From NCBI RefSeq assembly GCF_000720185.1, contig NZ_JOIY01000020.1, positions 1-64,000 of the forward strand: a stretch of DNA of 64,000 nt, written 5' to 3'. How positions within the stretch are numbered: position 1 is the first letter of the stretch; each line of letters opens with the position of its first letter. Positions 39,846-47,411 of the stretch are shown here, piece by piece. The stretch is from Streptomyces sp. NRRL S-340 (lineage in GTDB: Bacteria; Actinomycetota; Actinomycetes; Streptomycetales; Streptomycetaceae). The notes under the pieces are model-generated. The model searched no databases. It was given only the letters and a program-made list of their open reading frames with translations, and was not told the DNA's origin. Position numbers and translations under genes: made by a program.

Positions 39846-40499
39846 ATGGCCGATCACGTCGACATCGAAGCCCTGCGCATCCGATGGACCCGCGCCCTCG
39901 ACGGCGCCCGTGGCCCCGGTGGCGGACCGGACCCGGTGCCGTACGCCGACAACCTGCTCGGCCGCTGGCGGGAGCCGCAGCGGCACTACCACACGCTCAC
40001 CCACCTCACCGCGGTCCTCGACCACGTCGACGTACTGGAGGAGTACGCCGACGATCCGGACACCGTCCGGCTGGCCGCCTGGTTCCACGACGCCGTCTAC
40101 CTGCCCGAACGCTCCGAGAACGAGGAGCGGTCGGCGCGGCTGGCCGAGCGGGCGCTGGCCGAGGCCGGCGTCCCGGCGCACAAGACGGCCGAGGTGGCCC
40201 GGCTGGTCCGCCTCACCGTCGGCCACGACCCGGCCGGCGACGACAGCGACGGCCAGGTCCTGTGCGACGCCGACCTGGCGATCCTGGCCGCGCCCCCGTC
40301 GGCGTACGCCGCCTACACGGCCGCGGTCCGCGCCGAGTACCACTTCGTCCCCGGCGACGCCTTCCGCGAGGGCCGCGCGGAGATCGTGCGCCGGCTGCTC
40401 GGCCGGCCCCTGCTGTTCCGCACCCCCTACGGCCAGCGCCACTGGGAGGCCACGGCCCGCTACAACCTCGCCTCCGAGCTGGAAATGCTGTCGTCGTGA
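39846..40499 (+). CDS. HD-domain metal-dependent hydrolase-like protein
   Basis: The 217-residue protein has the HD signature: YHTLTHLTAVLDHVD, then LAAWFHDAVYLPERSENEERSA and LCDADLAILAAPPSAYAAY. It fits the family of predicted metal phosphohydrolases with unknown natural substrate. The ATG at 39846 is clear. Another gene starts 28 bases after its stop on the same strand. Confidence 0.85.
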   Translation: MADHVDIEALRIRWTRALDGARGPGGGPDPVPYADNLLGRWREPQRHYHTLTHLTAVLDHVDVLEEYADDPDTVRLAAWFHDAVYLPERSENEERSARLAERALAEAGVPAHKTAEVARLVRLTVGHDPAGDDSDGQVLCDADLAILAAPPSAYAAYTAAVRAEYHFVPGDAFREGRAEIVRRLLGRPLLFRTPYGQRHWEATARYNLASELEMLSS

Positions 40500-40527
40500 G
40501 GCGGCCGGGGCGCCTACCCTGCGCCGT

Positions 40528-41595
40528 ATGAAGGCATGGGGCGGGGACGAGGTGGAGCAGGCCGTCGCGGGCGCCGTGGCGGTGCTGCGGACGGCGGCGG
40601 ACCGGGACTGGGAGGGGGTACGGGCCGGGCGCCTGGAGTGGAGCTGCCGGCGGACGGCCGAGCATGTCGCGGGCGACCTCATCTCCTACGCCGGGCAGTT
40701 GGCGGGCCGGGCGCAGAACGCGTACGTGCCGTTCGAGATCACCCTCGACGAGGGCACGGACAACACGGGCGCCCTGGAGGTGATCGAGGCGACCGGCAGG
40801 CTGCTCTCCGCGGCCGTACGGACCACGCCCCGCGAGGTGCGCGCGTTCCATCCGTACCCGTTCCGCAGCGCGAACCGCGAGGGCTTCGCCGCGATGGGCG
40901 TCGCCGAGGTGCTGCTGCACACGCACGACATCGCCGAGGGCCTGGGACTGGCCTACGAGCCGCCGGCCGGGCTGTGCGAGGACCTGCTGACGCGGCTCTT
41001 CCCGCACGTCCGGCCGGGACCGGCCCCCTGGCCGACCCTGCTGTGGGCCACCGGGCGCGGCGAGCTGCCCGGCCGGGCGCCGGTCGGCGGGTGGCGGTGG
41101 AGCAACCCGCTCGTGCTCCCCGCCGGGCGGCTCGTCCTGGAGGGCGTCACCCCGGCCGCCGCACGTGACCTGCACGCGGGCGGGGACGGCGGGTTCCCGT
41201 GGATCGAGAGCGGCCCCTACGAGGGCACGCAGGACGCGGCCGGGATGATCGTGAAGGCGTACGAGAGCGGGACGCACCGGCCCGAGTTCGGGATGTTCGT
41301 GCTGGTACGGCGCGAGGACGGGGGCGCGGTCGGGGCCATGGGCTTCCACGGCGCGCCCGACGAGCAGGGACGCGCCGAGGTCGGGTACAGCCTCGTCGCG
41401 TCAGCCCGCGGCCACGGTTACGCCACCGAAGCGCTGCGCGCCCTGTCGGCGTGGGCGCTGGCCCGCGACGACGTACGGCGGCTGATCGCGACGGTGGACC
41501 GGGCCAACGTGCCCTCCCAGGGGGTGGTCACCCGCGCCGGGTACGTCCGGGCGGGCGGGGACGCCGAGCAGTTCACCTACGAACTCGGCTCCTGA
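40528..41595 (+). CDS. fusion of MDMPI-like (DinB-fold) domain and GNAT acetyltransferase
   Basis: The 355-residue protein has two parts. Residues 1 to about 215 resemble the mycothiol-dependent maleylpyruvate isomerase N-terminal fold (RTAEHVAGDLISYAGQLAGR, GVAEVLLHTHDIAEGLGL with metal-type histidines). Residues from about 235 are a GNAT domain with the acetyl-CoA loop ARGHGYATEALRALSAWAL and NVPSQGVVTRAGYV. Mycothiol-related binding and acetyl transfer in one chain suggest thiol-linked detoxification, but this is inference. The stop overlaps the opposite DUF4031 gene by 19 bases. Confidence 0.82.
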   Translation: MKAWGGDEVEQAVAGAVAVLRTAADRDWEGVRAGRLEWSCRRTAEHVAGDLISYAGQLAGRAQNAYVPFEITLDEGTDNTGALEVIEATGRLLSAAVRTTPREVRAFHPYPFRSANREGFAAMGVAEVLLHTHDIAEGLGLAYEPPAGLCEDLLTRLFPHVRPGPAPWPTLLWATGRGELPGRAPVGGWRWSNPLVLPAGRLVLEGVTPAAARDLHAGGDGGFPWIESGPYEGTQDAAGMIVKAYESGTHRPEFGMFVLVRREDGGAVGAMGFHGAPDEQGRAEVGYSLVASARGHGYATEALRALSAWALARDDVRRLIATVDRANVPSQGVVTRAGYVRAGGDAEQFTYELGS

Positions 41596-41855
41596 AGGCG
41601 GCGTTTGCGGCGGCGCAGCCCCGCCGCGTGCAGCAGCCGCACCACCTCGCGGCTGCTGACCTCGACCGCGCCGGCCGCCACCGCGTCCGGGTAGCGGTGG
41701 GCGGGCAGGTCGTAGTGGTCGCGTTCGAAGGCACGCTCCGGCACGCCCAACGCGACGGCGAACCCGTGCAGTTCGTCGTAGGAGTCGTCGCTGACGAGGT
41801 GGGACCACAGGCGGCCGTGTCCTGGCCAGGACGGCGGGTCGATGTAGACGGTCAC
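41577..41855 (-). CDS. DUF4031 protein
   Basis: The 92-residue product begins MTVYIDPPSWPGHGRLWSHL and includes DDSYDELHGFAVALGVPERA and RDHYDLPAHRY, the conserved blocks of DUF4031. Several His and Asp residues could bind a metal. It is 25 bases downstream of the zinc-ribbon protein gene on the same strand and probably forms an operon with it. Its 3' end overlaps the GNAT fusion gene. Confidence 0.85.
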   Translation of the reverse strand: MTVYIDPPSWPGHGRLWSHLVSDDSYDELHGFAVALGVPERAFERDHYDLPAHRYPDAVAAGAVEVSSREVVRLLHAAGLRRRKRRLQEPSS

Positions 41856-41880
41856 GGCGCCACCGTGCCACGGACGGGGC

Positions 41881-42264
41881 TCACGAGGACGTCTTCCCGC
41901 CGATCGCCTGCGCCAGCGCGCCCACCGGCGCGACCTTCACGCCCGCCTGCGCGCACACCCAGTGCGGATCGGGGCCGAGTTCGGGTTCGACGTCGAGGGC
42001 GTGCGGGTCGCCGTAGCCGCACACCGGGCACAGGGGCCAGCGGCCGTAGCGCTCCAGCAGGGCGTCCTGGACGTCCTGGGCGACCAGGCCGGCCACGTAC
42101 CGCGCCCCGTCCGGCCACTGCTCCACCCACCAGCGGCGCTGGGCCACGGAGTCCTCCACGAGCGAGACCACGTCCGCCTCGGCGACCTGGCCGGCGACGA
42201 GATCGGCGAGCACGAGGGCACGGGCGGCGTGCAGGGCCTGCTCCAGCGGGCTGAGGGATTCCAT
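41881..42264 (-). CDS. hypothetical protein with C-terminal zinc ribbon
   Basis: The 127-residue acidic protein (MESLSPLEQALHAARALVLA) is mostly helical and carries CPVCGYGDPH with a later HWVC in the C-terminal third, likely zinc ligands. I do not recognise the family. It is divergent from the RpiR gene, with 103 bases between starts, and precedes the DUF4031 gene. Confidence 0.6.
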   Translation of the reverse strand: MESLSPLEQALHAARALVLADLVAGQVAEADVVSLVEDSVAQRRWWVEQWPDGARYVAGLVAQDVQDALLERYGRWPLCPVCGYGDPHALDVEPELGPDPHWVCAQAGVKVAPVGALAQAIGGKTSS

Positions 42265-42331
42265 GGCTCCATTGTGCGCACGCCCGTGCCGGGGTGCGCG
42301 CGCCCGCGCCCGGGTGCGCATGTGCGCGCCC

Positions 42332-42361
42332 TTGACCGCGGACCCGGACAGAAAATATCTT
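42332..42361 (+). promoter_or_regulatory. promoter of the RpiR-murQ operon, apparently leaderless
   Basis: TTGACC (42332-42337) and TATCTT (42356-42361) are spaced by 18 bases. The GTG start codon of the regulator begins seven bases after the -10 hexamer, where transcription would start, and there is no ribosome site. This indicates a leaderless message. Confidence 0.55.
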
Positions 42362-42394
42362 TCATACGTGACCCAGGACGTGAAGGAAATTTTC
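42351..42394 (+). promoter_or_regulatory. dyad operator over the RpiR start
   Basis: GAAAATATCTTTCA (42351-42364) and TGAAGGAAATTTTC (42381-42394) are inverted copies matching at 12 of 14 positions, 16 bases apart. The left arm contains the -10 hexamer and the right arm lies in the first codons of the regulator. The A/T richness is striking against the local composition. It is the probable autoregulatory site of the RpiR protein. Confidence 0.55.
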
Positions 42395-43315
42395 GCAGGT
42401 TCGGGCGCCGCCGCAGGCCTCACGCCTCCCGCGCCCGCCGCCCTCGCGGCCAAGGTACGCACCCTCGCGCCGTCCATGACCCGCTCCATGCAGCGCGTCG
42501 CCGAAGCCGTGGCCCACGACCCGGCCGGCTGCGCGGCCCTGACCGTCACCGGCCTCGCCGAACTGACCGGCACCAGCGAGGCGACGGTCGTACGGACCGC
42601 CCGGCTGCTCGGCTACCCCGGCTACCGCGACCTGCGCCTCGCGCTCGCGGGCCTCGCCGCCCAGCAGCAGTCCGGCCGCGCCCCCGCCATCACCACCGAC
42701 ATCGCCGTCGACGACCCCATCGCGGACGTCGTCGCCAAACTCGCCTACGAGGAGCAGCAGACCCTCGCCGACACGGCCGCCGGACTGGACACGGTCCAGC
42801 TCGGCGCGGCCGTCGCCGCCCTGGCCGCCGCCCGCCGCACCGACGTGTACGGCATCGGGGCCTCCGGCCTGGTCGCCCAGGACCTCACCCAGAAGCTGCT
42901 GCGCATAGGGCTGATAGCGCACGGGCACAGCGACCCGCATCTGGCCGTCACCAACGCGGTGCAACTGCGCACGGGCGACGTCGCCATCGCGATCACCCAC
43001 TCGGGCTCGACCGGGGACGTGATCGAACCGCTGCGGGCGGCCTTCGAGCGCGGCGCGACCACCGTCGCCATCACCGGCCGCCCCGACGCGCCCGTCACCC
43101 AGTACGCCGACCACGTGCTGACCACCGCCACGTCCCGGGAGAGCGAGCTGCGCCCGGCCGCGATGTCCTCCCGGACCAGCCAACTGCTCGTCGTGGACTG
43201 CCTGTTCGTCGGGGTGGCCCAGCGGACGTACGAGACGGCGGCACCGGCGCTGGCGGCGTCGTACGAGGCGCTGGCGCACCGCCACAGTCCGCGGGGCGGC
43301 TCCCAGCGCTCGTGA
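42368..43315 (+). CDS. RpiR/MurR-family regulator (HTH plus SIS domain)
   Basis: The 315-residue protein has an N-terminal RpiR helix-turn-helix (SMTRSMQRVAEAVAHDPAGC, LTGTSEATVVRTARLLGYPG) and a C-terminal sugar isomerase (SIS) domain (TDVYGIGASGLVAQDL, AIAITHSGSTGDVIEPL) that senses a phosphosugar. The murQ gene follows 64 bases downstream, so the ligand is likely N-acetylmuramic acid 6-phosphate or a product. Start GTG at 42368. Confidence 0.9.
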   Translation: MTQDVKEIFAGSGAAAGLTPPAPAALAAKVRTLAPSMTRSMQRVAEAVAHDPAGCAALTVTGLAELTGTSEATVVRTARLLGYPGYRDLRLALAGLAAQQQSGRAPAITTDIAVDDPIADVVAKLAYEEQQTLADTAAGLDTVQLGAAVAALAAARRTDVYGIGASGLVAQDLTQKLLRIGLIAHGHSDPHLAVTNAVQLRTGDVAIAITHSGSTGDVIEPLRAAFERGATTVAITGRPDAPVTQYADHVLTTATSRESELRPAAMSSRTSQLLVVDCLFVGVAQRTYETAAPALAASYEALAHRHSPRGGSQRS

Positions 43316-43379
43316 CCACCGCCCGCCCCGGCACCGCCCGCCCCACCGCACCCGTACCGCACGGAGAGAGCCACCCCTC

Positions 43380-44354
43380 ATGACCTCCCCCTCCCCCTAC
43401 CGTCAGTTGCGCGCCGAGCTGGAGTCGCTGACGACCGAGGCGTTCCGTCCTGAACTGTCCGAGATCGACCGGCTGCCCACGCTGGAGATCGCGCGGCTCA
43501 TGAACGCCGAGGACGCGGCCGTGCCCGCCGCCGTCGCCGAGCGGCTGCCGCAGATCGCCGCCGCGATCGACGCGGTCGCCGAGCGGATGGCGCGCGGCGG
43601 CCGGCTGGTCTACGCGGGCGCGGGCACCGCCGGGCGGCTCGGGGTGCTCGACGCCTCCGAGTGCCCGCCGACCTTCAACACCGGCCCGGGGCAGGTCGTC
43701 GGTCTCATCGCGGGCGGTCCGGAGGCGATGGTGACCTCCGTCGAGGGCGCGGAGGACTCCCGGGAGCTGGCCGTGGAGGCCCTCGACGCCCTCGGCCTCG
43801 GCCCCGACGACACGGTGGTCGGCATCTCGGCCTCCGGCCGCACCCCCTACGCGATCGGCGCGGTCGAGCACGCCCGCGCGCTGGGCGCGCTGACCATCGG
43901 TCTGGCCTGCAACGCGCACAGCCCGCTGGCCGCCGCCGCCGAGCACGGCATCGAGATCGTCGCCGGACCCGAACTCCTCACCGGCTCCACCCGGCTGAAG
44001 GCGGGCACGGCCCAGAAGCTCGTCCTGAACATGCTCTCGACGATCACGATGATCCGCCTGGGCAAGACGTACGGGAACCTGATGGTCGACGTGCGCGCCT
44101 CCAACGACAAACTGCGCGCCCGCTCCCGGCGGATCGTCGCCCTGGCCACGGGCGCGCCGGACGAGGAGATCGAGCGGGCGCTGACGGCCACGGACGGCGA
44201 GGTGAAGGACGCCATCCTGGTCCTGCTCTCCGGGGTCGACGGCCCGGCCGCGGCCCGTCTGCTCACCCGGTCGGGCGGTCATCTGCGGGCCGCGCTGGCG
44301 GCCGTCGAGGCGGAGCCGCGGCCGGAGGACGGCAGGAGCGCCGGCGTCGTGTAG
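43380..44354 (+). CDS. murQ: N-acetylmuramic acid 6-phosphate etherase
   Basis: MurQ splits MurNAc 6-phosphate into GlcNAc 6-phosphate and D-lactate during cell-wall recycling. The 324-residue product has the family blocks LVYAGAGTAGRLGVLDASECP, TSVEGAEDSRE, GISASGRTPYAIGAV, GSTRLKAGTAQKL and YGNLMVDVRASNDKL. It follows its likely regulator in one operon. Its product is the substrate of NagA encoded near 59.7 kb. The stop codon lies in a 15-base tandem duplication. Confidence 0.95.
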   Translation: MTSPSPYRQLRAELESLTTEAFRPELSEIDRLPTLEIARLMNAEDAAVPAAVAERLPQIAAAIDAVAERMARGGRLVYAGAGTAGRLGVLDASECPPTFNTGPGQVVGLIAGGPEAMVTSVEGAEDSRELAVEALDALGLGPDDTVVGISASGRTPYAIGAVEHARALGALTIGLACNAHSPLAAAAEHGIEIVAGPELLTGSTRLKAGTAQKLVLNMLSTITMIRLGKTYGNLMVDVRASNDKLRARSRRIVALATGAPDEEIERALTATDGEVKDAILVLLSGVDGPAAARLLTRSGGHLRAALAAVEAEPRPEDGRSAGVV

Positions 44355-44373
44355 GACACGGTCGTGTAGGACA
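44346..44373 (+). repeat. 15-base tandem duplication over the murQ stop
   Basis: GTCGTGTAGGACA occurs at 44346 and 44361 in direct orientation. The first copy contains the murQ stop codon, so the second repeats the stop in frame register. It looks like a slippage duplication. Confidence 0.6.
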
Positions 44374-44444
44374 TGTCCCGACCTAGATCGTCCGTACCGT
44401 GGTCGTCGACCGAGGGAACAGAACTCTGGCGGAAGGCCGAGACC

Positions 44445-45002
44445 ATGAGCGAGACGACGCAGAACGCCGGCACCACCCCCGCCGCGCCGGCCGTCACCGG
44501 TGAGCGCGCGGACCTGCTGCAGGCGCTGGCCAAGCAGCGTCACTTCCTGACCTTCACCACCCGCGACCTCACCGACGAGCAGGCCGGCCGGCGCACCACC
44601 ACCAGCGAGCTGTGCCTGGGCGGCCTGATCAAGCACGTCACCTCGGTCGAGAGCATGTGGTCGGCGTTCATCGTGCAGGGCCCCTCCGCGATGCCCGACT
44701 TCACCGCCATGACCGAGGAGGACTTCGCCCGGCGCGCGGACGATTTCCGCATGCTGCCCGGTGACACCCTGGAGGGGGTGCGGGCGGCCTACGCGGAGGC
44801 GGCCCGCCGCACCGACGAGCTGGTCGCCTCCCTGCCCGACCTCGGCGCCGAGCAGCCGCTGCCCGAGGCCCCCTGGTTCGAGGCCGACACGCGCTGGTCG
44901 GCCCGCCGGGTGCTGCTGCACATCATCGCCGAGACCGCGCAGCACGCCGGTCACGCCGACATCATCCGCGAGGCGCTGGACGGCGCGAAGAGCATGGGCT
45001 GA
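44445..45002 (+). CDS. DinB-family (DUF664) protein
   Basis: The 185-residue protein is a four-helix DinB/YfiT-like fold, with metal-type histidines in GGLIKHVTSVESMWS and HIIAETAQHAGHADIIREAL. Members are usually thiol-dependent (mycothiol or bacillithiol) transferases or of unknown role. The ATG at 44445 has GGAAGG nearby. The gene stands alone. Confidence 0.88.
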   Translation: MSETTQNAGTTPAAPAVTGERADLLQALAKQRHFLTFTTRDLTDEQAGRRTTTSELCLGGLIKHVTSVESMWSAFIVQGPSAMPDFTAMTEEDFARRADDFRMLPGDTLEGVRAAYAEAARRTDELVASLPDLGAEQPLPEAPWFEADTRWSARRVLLHIIAETAQHAGHADIIREALDGAKSMG

Positions 45003-45053
45003 CCACCCCGGGGGGCCGCCGCCCGGGCGGTGCCGTGTGCGACGCTGGCCGGT

Positions 45054-45632
45054 ATGAACCACGCACAGCTGACGGCGCTCGGGCGGGCCCTGCGAGTGGT
45101 CGGGGAGCACGGCGAGGAGCTGAACGCCGAGACCCCGGACGCCCGGCTGCACGAGATCAAGACGGATCTGCGGCGGGCGCTCGACCTGCTGGAGGAGAGC
45201 GTCTCGCAGGACAGGCCCGCCACCCGGTGCGCCGAGCACCCCGGCGGGCCCGTCGACCAGGACGCGCCCGACCTGTGCCTGTTGTGCGAGACCCGGCGCC
45301 GTGCCGCCCGCCGGGCCCAGTACGACGGCGGCCCGCGCCGGCCGGCCGGCTCGGCGTCCGGCGAGAGCGCCCCCACCCGCTACGGCGTGCGCGAGGACCG
45401 TCCCCAGGCCCAGCAGCGCTGGCTGCCGGAGCTGTGGAACGGCCGGGAGTGGCAGCTGTGCGGCACCCCGCGCCGGGAACGGCGCGAGGCGGAGCTGTTC
45501 CTCGCGGCCCAGCAGCGCTCCCCCCGCGCGGCGACGGCCTACCGGCTGGTGCACGAGTTCACCGACTACGAGGTGGTACGCGTCTGGGGCACCCCGGTAC
45601 GGACGGACATCGAACCGATGGGCAACCTGTAG
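45054..45632 (+). CDS. hypothetical protein
   Basis: The 192-residue protein begins MNHAQLTALGRALRVVGEHG. The central part has a possible zinc site (CAEHPGG and CLLCETRRR), and the C-terminal part has WLPELWNGREWQLCGTPRRE and YRLVHEFTDYEVVRVWG. It is 51 bases downstream of the DinB gene. I do not recognise the family. Codon use and length support a real gene. Confidence 0.65.
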   Translation: MNHAQLTALGRALRVVGEHGEELNAETPDARLHEIKTDLRRALDLLEESVSQDRPATRCAEHPGGPVDQDAPDLCLLCETRRRAARRAQYDGGPRRPAGSASGESAPTRYGVREDRPQAQQRWLPELWNGREWQLCGTPRRERREAELFLAAQQRSPRAATAYRLVHEFTDYEVVRVWGTPVRTDIEPMGNL

Positions 45633-45684
45633 GTCGCGGGGCCGGGTGAGGGGCGGGCCGGGACGCTGGGCCGGCGCCCCGTTC

Positions 45685-45779
45685 CCGGCCCAGGCCTTCA
45701 CTGCCGGCCCGGATCTTCACCGACGGTTCAGGACTTCACTCGCGGCCCACCTCCTCACTCCCGGGTCAGGCTTTCACCC
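45685..45779 (+). repeat. about five copies of a 20-base TTCAC-containing repeat
   Basis: Units of the form CCGG, then four to six bases, then CTTCACT and a CGG repeat at about 20-base intervals (for example GGCCTTCACTGCCGGCCCGG and GGATCTTCACCGACGG). They begin in the intergenic region and run over the stop codon and last codons of the MFS gene on the minus strand. Confidence 0.55.
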
Positions 45780-47238
45780 CGGGCGCCTTGGCCTCTCCGG
45801 CCGCCGCCACCGGCGCGGGCGCCGCGGCCGCGCCCCGGCCCGGGATGAAGGCGGCGATGAGGAAGCCGAGCAGGGCGGCGCCCGCGCCCAGCGCCAGGAC
45901 GGTGCGGAAACCGTTCTCCGAGGGCAGCGCGTAGGGGCCGAAACGCGTGGTGAGGTGGGCGAGGACCACACCGGCGACCGCACTGGCGGTCGACGTGCCG
46001 ATGGACCGCATCAGCGTGTTGAGGCTGTTGGCCGCGCCCGTCTCGGAGGCGGGCACGGCGCTCATGATGAGCGTGGGCATCGCCCCGTAGGTGAAGCCGA
46101 TGCCCGCGCTGATGACGCAGGGCGCCAGCACGAAGTGCCACACCTGGTCCATGAGGACGATGTTCAGGCCGTACCCGGCGGCCACGACGAGGGCGCCGGT
46201 CATCAGGGTGACCTTGGGCCCGCGGGCCCGGGACAGGGAGGCCGAGAACGGGGCCACCGCCATCATCACCAGCCCGGACGGGGCCATGACGAGGCCGGTG
46301 GTGAGCAGCGACTTGCCGAGCCCGTAACCGGTCTGCGCGGGCAGCTGGAGCAGCTGCGGGATGACCAGGGACATGGAGAACATCGCGAAGCCGATCGCGA
46401 TGGAGGCCAGGTTGGTCATCAGCACCTGGCGGCGGGCGGTGGTGCGCAGGTCCACCAGCGGGGCCGGGACGCGCAGCTCGAAGGCGCCCCAGGCGAGCAG
46501 GACCACGACGGCCGCGGCGAACAGGCCCAGCGTCCGGCCGCTGCCCCAGCCCCAGTCGGCTCCCTTGGAGACCGCCAGGAGCAGACACATCAGCCCCGCC
46601 GCCATGCCGACGGCGCCCACGGCGTCGAAACGGCCGCCGGAGCGCACCCGCGACCGAGGTACGAGCAGCAGCACGAGGACGGCCGCGACGGCGCCCAGGG
46701 CCGCCGAGGCCCAGAACAGGACGTGCCAGTCGAAGTTCTCGGCGATGACCGCGGCGGCGGGCAGACCGAGGGCGCCGCCGACACCGAGCGAGGCGCTCAT
46801 CATCGCGGTCGCCGAACCGAGCCGCTCGGCGGGCAGTTCGTCGCGCATGATGCTGATGCCGAGCGGGATCACACCGGAGGCCAGACCCTGCAGGGCGCGC
46901 CCGACGACCATCGGGGCCAGGGAGTCGCTGAGCGCGGCGGTGACCGAGCCGATCACCAGCATGACCAGGCTGACCAGCAGCATGCGGCGCTTGCCGTACA
47001 TGTCGCCGAGGCGGCCCGTCACCGGGGTGGCGACGGCGGCGGCGAGCAGTGTGGCGGTGACGACCCAGGCGGCGTCCGACGCGGAGGCGTCCAGCAGCTT
47101 CGGCAGCTGAGAGACGATCGGGATCACCAGGGTCTGCATCAGCGAGACCACGATGCCGCCGAAGGCCAGGACGGCCACGATGGCGTTGGGTCTGGGCAGG
47201 GCCCCGGCCGCGGTGGGCCGGGCAGGTCCGTCGGACAT
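45766..47238 (-). CDS. MFS drug transporter (DHA2-like, 14 helices)
   Basis: The 490-residue membrane protein has blocks of the EmrB/QacA group: LPKLLDASASDAAWVVTATL, LGDMYGKRRMLLVS (motif A) and GRALQGLASGVIPLGISIM (motif C region). It has about 14 hydrophobic segments and an Ala-rich C-terminal tail. The ATG at 47238 is preceded by GGAG; an upstream in-frame start at 47280 would place operator bases inside the gene. Two identical dyad sites lie upstream, so expression is repressed by a MarR-type protein encoded elsewhere. Confidence 0.88.
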   Translation of the reverse strand: MSDGPARPTAAGALPRPNAIVAVLAFGGIVVSLMQTLVIPIVSQLPKLLDASASDAAWVVTATLLAAAVATPVTGRLGDMYGKRRMLLVSLVMLVIGSVTAALSDSLAPMVVGRALQGLASGVIPLGISIMRDELPAERLGSATAMMSASLGVGGALGLPAAAVIAENFDWHVLFWASAALGAVAAVLVLLLVPRSRVRSGGRFDAVGAVGMAAGLMCLLLAVSKGADWGWGSGRTLGLFAAAVVVLLAWGAFELRVPAPLVDLRTTARRQVLMTNLASIAIGFAMFSMSLVIPQLLQLPAQTGYGLGKSLLTTGLVMAPSGLVMMAVAPFSASLSRARGPKVTLMTGALVVAAGYGLNIVLMDQVWHFVLAPCVISAGIGFTYGAMPTLIMSAVPASETGAANSLNTLMRSIGTSTASAVAGVVLAHLTTRFGPYALPSENGFRTVLALGAGAALLGFLIAAFIPGRGAAAAPAPVAAAGEAKAPGVKA

Positions 47239-47267
47239 GGAAGAGGTCTCCGGGGAGCGCTGGGTAC

Positions 47268-47310
47268 TTGACTCAAGCAACCATAATTCGATTTGATTGA
47301 CTTAAGCAAG
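47268..47310 (-). promoter_or_regulatory. pair of TTGACTYAAGCAA operators flanking a promoter
   Basis: TTGACTCAAGCAAC (47268-47281) and TTGACTTAAGCAAG (47297-47310) are near-identical direct copies of a dyad (CTTGAnTCAAG core), 29 bases apart. On the minus strand TTGCTT and TATGGT spaced by 18 bases form a promoter, with one operator over the -35 and the other just downstream of the -10. This is a classic repressor arrangement for the MFS gene. Confidence 0.6.
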
Positions 47311-47411
47311 CGAAAAATCAGGCCCTTCGTCCGGCACGCGCCCGGAGCCCGCCCCCCTCCCCGACGGCCCGCGCCGGGCCTGCCGCGGTGGCGGGGCGGG
47401 TCCCGCGCGGG

